From Treponema sp. (GTDB lineage: Bacteria > Spirochaetota > Spirochaetia > Treponematales > Treponemataceae): a DNA stretch of 11,201 nucleotides. How positions within the stretch are numbered: the stretch's first letter is position 1; every line of letters starts with the position of its first letter. Of the stretch, positions 1 to 6,230 are shown piece by piece. Where the stretch lies: NCBI GenBank assembly GCA_016296655.1, contig JAEDIW010000063.1, positions 1 to 11,201 of the forward strand. The letters run 5' to 3'. Made by a program: the position numbers and the translations under genes. The notes under the pieces are model-generated. The model saw nothing but the letters and a program-made list of their open reading frames with translations, had not been told where the DNA came from and made no database searches.

Positions 1-137
1 GGCCTGGTAAGCGGAAAACTGATTTCAAAAACGCTGGGCCCGGGCCTGGAACCCCGCAGTCCCCTGCTGAGCAGGGGATGAGCGGACAGCGAAGGGTGGA
101 AAGCCCGTCTGGCAATCCATGCTGCCCCCAAAAGAAG
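1..137. other. GC-rich intergenic segment, possible extragenic repeat
   Basis: This stretch is clearly richer in G and C than the neighbouring genes. It contains a perfect hairpin at 61-77 (CCCCTGC, loop TGA, GCAGGGG). Short frames run through it (one closes at 81, another runs on past 137), but none has a recognisable start, ribosome binding site or protein family. I found no hallmark of tmRNA, SRP RNA or RNase P RNA. By composition and hairpin content it resembles the GC-rich elements at 9407-9503 and 11128-11201, although the three are not obviously the same sequence. It could also be the tail of something that begins outside the window. Confidence 0.35.
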
Positions 138-175
138 AAAAAAAAAGCCCTGCACTTAGTGAAAAGGCAGGGTTT
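138..175 (-). terminator. Rho-independent terminator of pgsA
   Basis: Read on the minus strand, CCCTGC (172-167) pairs with GCAGGG (153-148) around a 13-nt loop. It is followed within one base by a run of nine T (146-138). It begins 7 nt after the pgsA stop codon, so it closes the pgsA transcript. Confidence 0.8.
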
Positions 176-179
176 CAAA

Positions 180-803
180 TTAGTTACCAGAACCAGTATC
201 ATTTACTTCATCGCGGAAAACTTTTCCAAAATGGGAAAGATAATCGGCAAAAGAAATGTAGCTTAACGCAAGACAAAGGGCAAAAAGTGCAATTGAAATG
301 TTTTTCAGCAATGGGAGTAACGATGAAACATCAAAGCCGAGTCGTGCGGCACATTCAACGGCGAGGGCAAAAAAGCCTGATGCAATATATACAACGGTTT
401 TTAACTTTCCGCCTTTACGTGCTGCAATAGCAATTCCTTTTTTTGTTGCAATCATGCGGACAAAAAGCATGGAAAATTCGCGGTAGATTATAAGAATAAA
501 AATGAACAGCGGCATAAAAGCTGTTCCAGCAGCTCCATTAAACATAAGACAAGAAAAGGTTGTAATGTGCAGCATAACGTCTGCAAAAGGGTCAAAAAGT
601 TTTCCGAAATCGCTTACCTGATTTTGTCTGCGTGCAAAAAAGCCGTCAAGAAAGTCTGTAAACTCAAGAAAGCCCAGCATAGGAATCATAATGAATACAG
701 ACAAAGCAGAAAATTTTCCTGTCCAAAGGGGAACAAAATAAAGAAGAAAAAATAACGGCGCACCAAGGATGCGGCACATAGTAAATTTGTTTGATAATTT
801 CAT
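180..803 (-). CDS. pgsA: CDP-alcohol phosphatidyltransferase, probably phosphatidylglycerophosphate synthase
   Basis: This integral membrane enzyme is predicted to transfer phosphatidyl from CDP-diacylglycerol to glycerol-3-phosphate, the first step to phosphatidylglycerol. The full CDP-alcohol phosphatidyltransferase signature is present at residues 50-75 (DFLDG, then AR, then G, D and D at the correct intervals), and all four metal/catalytic Asp are kept. The rest is a set of hydrophobic helices. The stretch around residues 108-137 (REF, KKG, KLKTV) is typical of PgsA rather than of phosphatidylserine synthase or choline enzymes. The product is 207 aa, a usual size. I start at the ATG at 803 because the longer frame would need a TTG at 845 and would add 14 non-conserved residues. 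There is no Shine-Dalgarno before 803. A TTGACT at 833-838 with CATATT 17 nt on would put transcription almost at the ATG, but that -10 is weak. The substrate assignment within the family is inference. Confidence 0.85.
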   Translation of the reverse strand: MKLSNKFTMCRILGAPLFFLLYFVPLWTGKFSALSVFIMIPMLGFLEFTDFLDGFFARRQNQVSDFGKLFDPFADVMLHITTFSCLMFNGAAGTAFMPLFIFILIIYREFSMLFVRMIATKKGIAIAARKGGKLKTVVYIASGFFALAVECAARLGFDVSSLLPLLKNISIALFALCLALSYISFADYLSHFGKVFRDEVNDTGSGN

Positions 804-930
804 AAAAAAAATATGTAACGAACAGGTATAAAAGTCAAGTAACAAAATTCAGAACAAAGAACAGAAGCTTTGAATAAAATTTCTGACCAAGATGAACTAT
901 AAGACTGCATTTTATCACAGTTGCCCAAGA

Positions 931-991
931 GCCTGATTTTTTTTCTGTTTGCAGGCTTTTTCACAGTTTTTTGAATGTGTAAAAAGCCTGC
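931..991. terminator. Competing hairpins between the kinase-like gene and pgsA
   Basis: Three related segments lie here: GCCTG (931-935), GCAGGC (951-956) and GCCTGC (986-991). The middle one can pair with either neighbour. Middle and right extend to a stem of about 15 bp with one bulged T (951-965 with 976-991) around a 10-nt loop. Left and middle form a short hairpin followed by TTTTT on the plus strand. Lying just past the stop of the kinase-like gene, it probably ends that minus-strand transcript, but the T tract lies inside the stem rather than after it. The direction is therefore uncertain. Confidence 0.45.
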
Positions 992-1000
992 AGCAGAATC

Positions 1001-1822
1001 TTACGGATAGGTCTTAAAATCCTGAACGATACTGATTGCCGATTCAATTTTATAATCAGGGAGAATTTTCCTTGAAACTGAAAGAGCTTTTTCAACTACA
1101 GCAGAGGAATCTGCAACGCCCTGCAGAACAATTACTCCATTTTCGTTTTCTGCATGCAGGAAGTTAATATTGAGCTTGTATTCAAAAATCAAGGAATTTA
1201 CAAGGCTTTGGGCGCAGATGCGTTCCTGAATGCGTTTTTTACCGGCAAGTTCCTTTTCCGAAGTAATATCGCGCTTAATCAAATCTACAATTATATCGGA
1301 AGCTTCTTCAACTCCAAAAAGGCCTGTATTAAGGACAAGATGAAACAGACTTGCATCTGTGCATTCAATGTTGAAAAAACTTTTGTGAAAGCCAAAGCGG
1401 TTTGTATCACTTTCGTTAATGCGCTGGTTTGCCTGTTTTTCGTCCCAATTAAACTCTGCCATCAGACGTGCCCGACGCACAGAATCTTTTGCAACAAAAC
1501 GAACTGTCAGAACATTCTGCAAATCATTCAGAATTGCAAATGCGCCACGTCCGATTAAGATGCAGTCGCCTTCAGATGCTGCTTCAAGAATTACCATCTG
1601 AAGATAATGTAGATATTCATCGCGTTCTTTTGCTAAGGATGCAAAAAAACCGGGTTTGCGTTCATCGTATTTTTTCAGAGTTTCTTTGTCAAATCCCAAT
1701 GCAATAATACGGCGTTCAATTTCCTTGCGATTAATAAAAGAATAATGCAGTTTTTTTGCAGTTGCTTCTGCAATTTCATCTCCTAAAGCTGCAACCTGTC
1801 GGGAAATAGTAATGATTGCCAT
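1001..1822 (-). CDS. Cytidylate-kinase-like protein with degenerate P-loop and C-terminal BON-like domain
   Basis: The first 185 residues match the cytidylate-kinase-like family (Cytidylate_kin2): the start MAIITISR, the central ILIGRGAFAIL (88-98), an Arg-rich lid region (115-120) and LVLNTGLFGVEEA (162-174). Members normally have a glycine-rich nucleotide loop after ISR with a basic residue. Here residues 9-16 read QVAALGDE, with one Gly and no Lys or Arg, so phosphate binding by the usual loop is doubtful. The C-terminal part, roughly 205-267, has the hydrophobic pattern of a BON domain (GVIVLQGVADS, then two helices and KIESAISIV). That suggests membrane or ligand association rather than simple CMP phosphorylation. 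The start is firm: ATG at 1822 with AGGAGG (1832-1827) four bases upstream. It is 197 nt upstream of pgsA, with hairpins between, so co-transcription is uncertain. No specific substrate can be given. Confidence 0.7.
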   Translation of the reverse strand: MAIITISRQVAALGDEIAEATAKKLHYSFINRKEIERRIIALGFDKETLKKYDERKPGFFASLAKERDEYLHYLQMVILEAASEGDCILIGRGAFAILNDLQNVLTVRFVAKDSVRRARLMAEFNWDEKQANQRINESDTNRFGFHKSFFNIECTDASLFHLVLNTGLFGVEEASDIIVDLIKRDITSEKELAGKKRIQERICAQSLVNSLIFEYKLNINFLHAENENGVIVLQGVADSSAVVEKALSVSRKILPDYKIESAISIVQDFKTYP

Positions 1823-1875
1823 AAGACCTCCTATTAGTATAAGAATTACTAGCTAAAATATGCTGACGGAATCTC

Positions 1876-1904
1876 TTTTTTACTGTCAATTTATATTATA
1901 TAAT
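1876..1904 (+). promoter_or_regulatory. Candidate sigma-70 promoter of the NUDIX gene
   Basis: A perfect -10 TATAAT lies at 1899-1904. The -35 region (around 1876-1883, TTTTTT or TTTACT) is poor. The predicted transcription start near 1911 lies downstream of the farthest in-frame ATG (1860), which argues that the NUDIX protein starts at 1944 (or 1923). Confidence 0.5.
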
Positions 1905-1943
1905 AAAAACTGGATATTACAAATGTTAAATTCTGGGAAAAAT

Positions 1944-2531
1944 ATGGATAAAGATTTTGTAAAAGAAAAGACTTGCGATGATGACGATTTAATCTGGAAA
2001 GAATGTTCAAAAAAGGAAATTCTGAGCATTCCGGTTTTCAGTGTTATGGAAACCACCAGCATTTCACCGGAAGGCGAAACTGGAAATTATTATGTTATGG
2101 ATGCGAATGACTGGGTTATCACAATTCCTGTAATGGGGAAAGATTTTCTGATGGTAAAACAGTGGCGGCATGGCGAAAAGCAGATAAGCATAGAATTTCC
2201 TGGTGGAGTTCTTGAAAAAGGCGAAGATGCGGAAGATGGTGCAAAAAGGGAGTTAAGGGAAGAAACCGGGTTCGAAGCAAAAAAAATGGTTCATTTGGGA
2301 ACTTTCAATCCAAATCCGGCATTAATGACAAATCATGTGCATATATTTGCAGCACTGGAGCTTGAAAATTGCGGGAGTCAGGAACTTGACAAAGATGAAT
2401 ACGTAAATGTTCTGAAAATGCCTGAAAATGAAGTCCTTGCAAAACTTGGAACAAAAGAATTCCAGCATGCCCTTATGGGCTGTGCAATGGCCATGTACTT
2501 GAGGTATAAGCTCAAAGAGCAGCAGTTTTAA
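1944..2531 (+). CDS. NUDIX hydrolase, ADP-ribose pyrophosphatase-like
   Basis: This is predicted to cleave a nucleoside diphosphate linked to another moiety (ADP-ribose or ADP-sugar type) into AMP and the phosphorylated product in the cytoplasm. The complete NUDIX box runs from G88 to F110, with G, E, REL and REETGF at consensus spacing, so all metal-binding Glu are present. The preceding EFPGG (84-88) and the following NPNPALMTNHVHIF are typical of the ADP-ribose pyrophosphatase branch (NudF/YqkG-like), but the substrate is inference. I place the start at ATG 1944 (195 aa). GGGA lies 5 nt upstream, and the -10 at 1899-1904 would put the transcription start after the longer frame's ATG at 1860. 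ATG 1923 is possible but has no ribosome binding site. The gene is divergent from the kinase-like gene and convergent with the tmp operon. Confidence 0.82.
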   Translation: MDKDFVKEKTCDDDDLIWKECSKKEILSIPVFSVMETTSISPEGETGNYYVMDANDWVITIPVMGKDFLMVKQWRHGEKQISIEFPGGVLEKGEDAEDGAKRELREETGFEAKKMVHLGTFNPNPALMTNHVHIFAALELENCGSQELDKDEYVNVLKMPENEVLAKLGTKEFQHALMGCAMAMYLRYKLKEQQF

Positions 2532-2532
2532 C

Positions 2533-2630
2533 AAAAAAAAGCCTGACTTTTTGGAAATCAGTGCAGAAAACATTGAAAACAAGAGTTTTGAAGTTTCTAC
2601 AGCAACTGTTTACCAGTCAGGCTTTTTTTT
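2533..2630. terminator. Bidirectional terminator from a 16-bp inverted repeat with a 66-nt loop
   Basis: The left arm at 2533-2548 (eight A then GCCTGACT) and the right arm at 2615-2630 (AGTCAGGC then eight T) are perfect reverse complements over 16 bp. Each strand thus has a GC-containing stem followed by T8, suiting the convergent NUDIX and tmp genes on either side. The 66-nt loop is unusually long for an intrinsic terminator and may fold further (AAAAC at 2576-2580 with GTTTT at 2585-2589). Confidence 0.65.
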
Positions 2631-2725
2631 CAGCAGGAGCTGACCAAACGTAAAGTTTATAGTGTAAATGCTAAAATAAATTCAGCATAAAGAACTTATT
2701 AGACAGCCCCATTTAAAAAATTTTT

Positions 2726-3421
2726 CTAGCGTTTCATATTATAGGCATCATAGCTTTTTGAAGGGCTATAAACACCTTCCCTAAATTCGCCTGAAAGGCT
2801 TGGGATTTCCATTTTCATTCCTGGAAGAATCAAGTTAGGATCATCTGGCTTGGGCATGGAATTCTTGTTTTTCTGGTATAAATTTTCCCAAAGACGAGGG
2901 TCGTTGTAAACGTAAGGGCGACCAGAAATGTTCCAATAACAGTCTTTTGTCTGCTCCCATGGGCGAACAACATAATATTGTGGCAGCGGAGTAATTTCAT
3001 ATACATCTGCCAGAACGTCCAAAACCTGCTGCGCATACGTTGAAGCAGATTTAAAGTCTTCGTTTTTGTATTCCCGTCTGGCATTTTCCATTGCAGTTTC
3101 TGCAGATGAATAAGCCATTGGGAAATTTTTGTCTACATAAATTGACTTTGCCCATTCAATTTTCTTTTGTGCCAGGCTCATGTTTTTATCTGCATCAGTT
3201 TTTACGAGCATCATATCAATGTAAGCCTTTGAAAGAGCAGCATTTTCTTCTGCTTTTAAGGCATACTGTTCTGAAAGTTCATATTCACCGGCATTTAATG
3301 CAGACTGAGCTTTACGGGCGTATTCATTTGCAAGCTTTTGATATGTGTTATTAACATAACTGACCGCAAACAATGCTGCGCCTGTCAAAATAACAGCAAA
3401 AACAGACAGTGCTTTTTTCAT
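2726..3421 (-). CDS. tmpB: TmpB-like periplasmic protein with C-terminal LysM-like domain
   Basis: This is an exported treponemal protein. It has an N-terminal hydrophobic segment (residues 4-24, signal or membrane anchor), then an Ala/Glu/Lys-rich helical region (about 28-140, EYARKAQSALNAGEYELSEQ and similar) resembling tetratricopeptide or DUF4398-like helices. The C-terminal domain (about 149-208: YYVVRPWEQ, DCYWNISGRPYVYNDPRLW, ANK-like KNK, then LILPGMKMEIPS) has the layout of the LysM-type modules in spirochete envelope proteins, which bind peptidoglycan. The start ATG overlaps the stop of the upstream lipoprotein gene (ATGA, 3421-3418), so translation is probably coupled. From memory, tmpA and tmpB of Treponema pallidum and T. 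phagedenis are arranged the same way. T. pallidum TmpB is longer because of an Ala/Glu/Lys repeat array that is missing here. The symbol rests on architecture and neighbourhood, not on an alignment. Confidence 0.6.
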   Translation of the reverse strand: MKKALSVFAVILTGAALFAVSYVNNTYQKLANEYARKAQSALNAGEYELSEQYALKAEENAALSKAYIDMMLVKTDADKNMSLAQKKIEWAKSIYVDKNFPMAYSSAETAMENARREYKNEDFKSASTYAQQVLDVLADVYEITPLPQYYVVRPWEQTKDCYWNISGRPYVYNDPRLWENLYQKNKNSMPKPDDPNLILPGMKMEIPSLSGEFREGVYSPSKSYDAYNMKR

Positions 3422-4485
3422 TTTTCACCCTCCTGAATTTCTTCTGCTTCAATTTCAGCAGCGGCTTTTCCCATTTCCGTTGAATCAACATCGATTACAG
3501 CAGATTCAGGATCTTTGTATTCATCCTGCTCCAGCAGAGTTGAATTTTCATCTTCAATTCCTGCAACAGCACTCTTCAGTGGAGCTATTGTGTCAGCTTC
3601 TGTTGCATAGGATTCAGATTTTTCAACTGCAGCACGAGCTTTTTCAATTTTAGCCTGAGCTTCTGCACGTTTTTTTGAAACGCTTTCATACAGTTTAGTA
3701 AAAGATTCTTCTGCATCTTTGTAACCTTTATAAGCTTCTTCTGGATTGCGGGTTACAAGAGCTGAGTCTGCCTTTACGATTTTGTCGGCATAAGATTTAT
3801 AAACTGCCTTTTGTGAAACACCTGCATAAACGCTGTCTGCCTTCTTTTTTGCAGTAATTGCAGATACACGGGCTTTTTTTGCCCTGCCGTTAAGACCTGC
3901 AAAAAGAACTTTCGAATAAGACTCATTTACAGTCTTTGCAGTTGCAAGCAGCTGGCTTGAATTTGCACCGGCTTCATATTCTTTCTGAAGTTTAGAAAGT
4001 GCTGTTTCAGCCTTAGTCCAGTCATTTTTATTATATTGAGAAAGACCGAGTTCTTCTATCTGCTGTTTTTTTCCTAATGCAAGCGAAGCTTCTGCTATAG
4101 CCTCATACATGGCTGTAAGTTCCTGCATTTCAGATGAAAAAGATTCTGTTGAAAAATGTTCTGCAACATAATCTTTTCTGTCAAAATATTTTTTTTCAGC
4201 AGCACCATACTGTTCAGGCAAAATTTCTGCAGCCTTTGCATCAGCAGCTGCTTTTCTAGCCTTTTCTAGTTTTTCAAGTCCCTGCTGATTTTCTGCAGAA
4301 AAATCGGGAACCGGTTTTGATTCTTCTGGCAAAGCTTCCTTAACAGCTTCTTCTGCAGGTTTTTCCGGCTCCTGTGGAGTTTCAACAATATTCTGTTCCA
4401 AAACAGGTTCTGCTTCTGGGGTTGATTTACAGGAAGCAAAAACAAGTAAAAAAGCCATTGCAAAAAGGATAATTACTTTCTTCAC
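3418..4485 (-). CDS. tmpA: TmpA-like coiled-coil membrane lipoprotein
   Basis: This is a predicted lipoprotein: residues 1-18 form a signal peptide ending FAS, and Cys19 is the lipidation site (a relaxed spirochete lipobox). Next comes a Pro/Glu-rich linker (20-65). Long Ala/Lys/Glu helices (about 68-320) with repeated YGAAEKKY- and YKGYKDAEESF-type units give coiled-coil or TPR-like character. The acidic tail ends EIQEGEK. The 355-aa length is close to the T. pallidum TmpA antigen, whose helical lipoprotein layout I recall as similar. The start is a GTG at 4485, chosen because GGAGGA (4499-4494) lies 8 nt upstream and the signal peptide begins at once. The stop overlaps the start of the LysM-like gene by 4 nt. 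The likely role is envelope structure or tethering; it has no recognisable enzyme domain. Confidence 0.62.
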   Translation of the reverse strand: MKKVIILFAMAFLLVFASCKSTPEAEPVLEQNIVETPQEPEKPAEEAVKEALPEESKPVPDFSAENQQGLEKLEKARKAAADAKAAEILPEQYGAAEKKYFDRKDYVAEHFSTESFSSEMQELTAMYEAIAEASLALGKKQQIEELGLSQYNKNDWTKAETALSKLQKEYEAGANSSQLLATAKTVNESYSKVLFAGLNGRAKKARVSAITAKKKADSVYAGVSQKAVYKSYADKIVKADSALVTRNPEEAYKGYKDAEESFTKLYESVSKKRAEAQAKIEKARAAVEKSESYATEADTIAPLKSAVAGIEDENSTLLEQDEYKDPESAVIDVDSTEMGKAAAEIEAEEIQEGEK

Positions 4486-4499
4486 TATATTAATCCTCC

Positions 4500-4700
4500 A
4501 AATGAATTAAGGGCACACTAAAACTCACTTTCAGTAATTTTTAGAAACTCCCATTAATATTTTCGAAACGAGCATCGAATTTATTTAAATGTTTTCTCAA
4601 GCCGTCTCAAAAAGCAAACATCATTTCATAATATTCAGAATACTATACATTTCTAAAAACGGCAATGTTCTGACAGCGAGTTTTTCTAATTTTAAAATTA
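4500..4700. other. AT-rich divergent intergenic region upstream of tmpA
   Basis: No gene is seen in these 200 bases. On the minus strand, TATAGT at 4647-4642 is a plausible -10 for the tmp operon, but no good -35 lies 16-18 nt upstream. It would give a 5' leader of about 150 nt. The 10-mer TGTATAGTAT here also occurs at the -10 of the hprK promoter. Confidence 0.3.
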
Positions 4701-4727
4701 TTGTTTTTACAAATTTTATGATAAAAT
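4701..4727 (+). promoter_or_regulatory. Candidate promoter of the leader RNA and PC4-like gene
   Basis: TTGTTT (4701-4706) and TAAAAT (4722-4727) are separated by 15 nt. TTATTG (4698-4703) gives 18 nt instead. The region is very AT-rich, and transcription would begin near 4734. Confidence 0.5.
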
Positions 4728-4733
4728 AGAGAT

Positions 4734-4886
4734 TAGGAGAAATGGAGGCTGGAAGAAGCTTATCCGAACAATCGAATTTCTTCGCGTCTAACGATGCTCA
4801 CAAGAAAAATAGTGAATACAGTTAGGTCTGAACAAATCTGATTGTTTAAATTTATAAACTCTGCCTAAAATGGTGTCAGAGTTTTT
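4734..4886 (+). ncRNA. Candidate structured leader or small RNA upstream of the PC4-like gene
   Basis: About 150 nt lie between a promoter-like sequence and an intrinsic terminator, with no convincing gene. AACAATC (4767-4773) and GATTGTT (4840-4846) are perfect complements and could close a domain around the middle of the RNA. The RNA could be a free small RNA, or a leader with read-through into the gene at 4932. A 27-codon frame (4742-4825) lies inside, but its AGGAG is only 2 nt from the ATG. It matches no RNA family I can name. Confidence 0.4.
4856..4886 (+). terminator. Intrinsic terminator in the leader of the PC4-like gene
   Basis: AAACTCTG (4856-4863) pairs with CAGAGTTT (4877-4884). 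Inside the 13-nt loop CC and GG may pair as well. T5 follows (4882-4886). It lies 45 nt before the start codon of the PC4-like gene, so it either ends a separate small RNA or attenuates the gene. Confidence 0.7.
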
Positions 4887-4892
4887 ATTCAT

Positions 4893-4926
4893 AAGTTCGC
4901 GTTGCGAACTTCATTATTATGGGAGG
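4893..4926 (+). promoter_or_regulatory. Hairpin next to the ribosome binding site of the PC4-like gene
   Basis: AAGTTCGC (4893-4900) and GCGAACTT (4904-4911) form a perfect 8-bp stem with a GTT loop. It ends 9 nt before GGGAGG (4921-4926), which is 5 nt from the ATG. The position suggests translational or processing control. No T tract follows, so it is not itself a terminator. Confidence 0.55.
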
Positions 4927-4931
4927 TTTTT

Positions 4932-5156
4932 ATGGCTGATGATTTTTCATTTAATATTGAAAAGAATTTAGGAACTCTTTCAGAGGGAAAAGGTGGCTGG
5001 AAAATGGAATTGAACCTTGTAGCATGGGGTGAACGTCCTGCAAAATATGACATCCGCAGTTGGTCTCCAAATCATGACAAAATGGGAAAAGGCATAACTT
5101 TCACAAAAGAAGAATTAACTGCATTGAAACAGCTTCTCGATTCTATAGATTTGTAA
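4932..5156 (+). CDS. PC4/YdbC-like single-stranded nucleic-acid-binding protein
   Basis: This 74-aa protein belongs to the bacterial YdbC branch of the PC4 family. Members are small homodimers that bind single-stranded DNA or RNA and resemble the eukaryotic transcription coactivator PC4. The family pattern is visible: a GKGGWKMELNLVAW strand (19-32), then the invariant-looking KYDIRSWSP (38-46) with the basic and aromatic residues used for binding, then KMGKGITFT and a C-terminal amphipathic helix. The start is ATG 4932 with GGGAGG 5 nt upstream. The frame is open to a TTG at 4902, but that would translate through the hairpin at 4893-4911. It stands alone on the plus strand behind a terminator-containing leader, which fits autoregulation by a protein able to bind its own RNA. 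That is inference. Confidence 0.82.
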   Translation: MADDFSFNIEKNLGTLSEGKGGWKMELNLVAWGERPAKYDIRSWSPNHDKMGKGITFTKEELTALKQLLDSIDL

Positions 5157-5208
5157 CCAGCCCTTACAAAAGATTGAATTTTTAAGAACAAAAGACTTCA
5201 AGACTGTT

Positions 5209-6228
5209 TCAAAAGTCAATTTCATACTCGCTACAGAAAGCTCCGTTTTTCATAATGATTGAAAACAACATCGTCTGTAGCTGTATGTTTTCAAGTTGAA
5301 GCCCTAAAGAACGGATGGAAACATCTGTAGAAGCAATCAAGGCAAGGCATGCTGTCGTTTGACCGGCAGTCCACACACGGGCTGCATTTTTATACTGAGT
5401 ACGAGCCTTTGCGCTGGCAAAGCCTTTTGTTTTTAGAGTAAAATCATCGGGGGTTGCCCCACCGGCATGCAAAGTATGCCACAAAATCAAATTTCTGAAA
5501 CAATAAGAAAGTCCTCCCAACAGCAGAACAGAAGAAAAATTTTTTGAAAGCTGAAGTTTCTGCAAGACGGACAAAGCTGACTCAAGGCGTTCCTGTGCAG
5601 ACTTTTGAAAATCAGACATTGTATCAAAAAGTGTAAAAGCTGACTCTTCCCTGTTGTGAGCAAGAAACTTTTCAATATCAGCAACTGTAATTTCGTAGCC
5701 TTCAGGAAAAAACAGAAAAAGTTTTGAACATTCTGTTCTCAAAGCTTCCGTATTGTTTTCAACCAGCTCAAGAATTGTCTCGGCTGCATCTGAACCTAGA
5801 ATATAGCCCTCTTTCTTAAAAAATTTTTTGAGCCATTCAGACTTTCGATTTTCAAACATTTCCCAAAAAACCTGTTTATTTTTGGGAGGCACAAGCTTTG
5901 CAACTTTTGCATCAATTGAAATTTCATCAGAAACCAGAATAAGTACGTTAGAGTCGCCTGTTACAGATTCTGCCCATCTGGTAAGCAAAGCTACATCTTC
6001 CTTGCCTTTCAGCAATTCAGCTCCCCGCAATACAACACAGGATGCTGGTACAAAAAGCGATTCACTTTGCAAAGTTGTCATTACTTCTGAAAAACTTGTT
6101 TCAGAAGCGTAATAAAGATATTCGTCTATTTCACCGAACTTTTTCTTCATTGCAGACTTTACAGCCGCAACAGCTTCATTACGCTCACCGATTTCAGGGC
6201 CTGTAAAAAGATAAATGGGAGCTGGCAT
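5209..6228 (-). CDS. holA: DNA polymerase III delta subunit
   Basis: This is the clamp-loader subunit that opens the beta sliding clamp during loading at primer-template ends. The 339-aa protein has the delta layout. An N-terminal AAA+-like domain begins PIYLFTGPEIGERNEA, where delta lacks a functional ATP site, as here (no GKS/T). It continues with strands such as VVLRGAELLKGKED and NVLILVSDE and a lid region with AETILELVENNTEALRTECSKLFLF (about 148-172). The C-terminal helical collar is at about 210-330 (ENIQLQTMLFSIIM near the end). Its ATG lies 2 nt after the lexA stop, with no Shine-Dalgarno, so translation probably depends on lexA coupling. It is the last gene of the hprK-HPr-lexA-holA run. 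No clear terminator lies between its stop and the convergent PC4-like gene (52 nt apart). Confidence 0.85.
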   Translation of the reverse strand: MPAPIYLFTGPEIGERNEAVAAVKSAMKKKFGEIDEYLYYASETSFSEVMTTLQSESLFVPASCVVLRGAELLKGKEDVALLTRWAESVTGDSNVLILVSDEISIDAKVAKLVPPKNKQVFWEMFENRKSEWLKKFFKKEGYILGSDAAETILELVENNTEALRTECSKLFLFFPEGYEITVADIEKFLAHNREESAFTLFDTMSDFQKSAQERLESALSVLQKLQLSKNFSSVLLLGGLSYCFRNLILWHTLHAGGATPDDFTLKTKGFASAKARTQYKNAARVWTAGQTTACLALIASTDVSIRSLGLQLENIQLQTMLFSIIMKNGAFCSEYEIDF

Positions 6229-6230
6229 TT

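Noticed and set aside
1..137. Structural RNA gene (tmRNA, SRP RNA or RNase P RNA) at the left edge
   Set aside because: I found no tRNA-like end, no SRP tetraloop region and no RNase P core motifs. There is only a 7-bp hairpin in GC-rich DNA.
1154..1558. 134-aa plus-strand frame opposite the kinase-like gene
   Set aside because: It is antisense to a gene with family motifs and a strong ribosome binding site. No family is recognisable in the frame.
4742..4825. 27-codon small protein in the leader of the PC4-like gene
   Set aside because: AGGAG is only 2 nt from the ATG, and the peptide is not recognisable. It is kept only as a remark in the leader entry.
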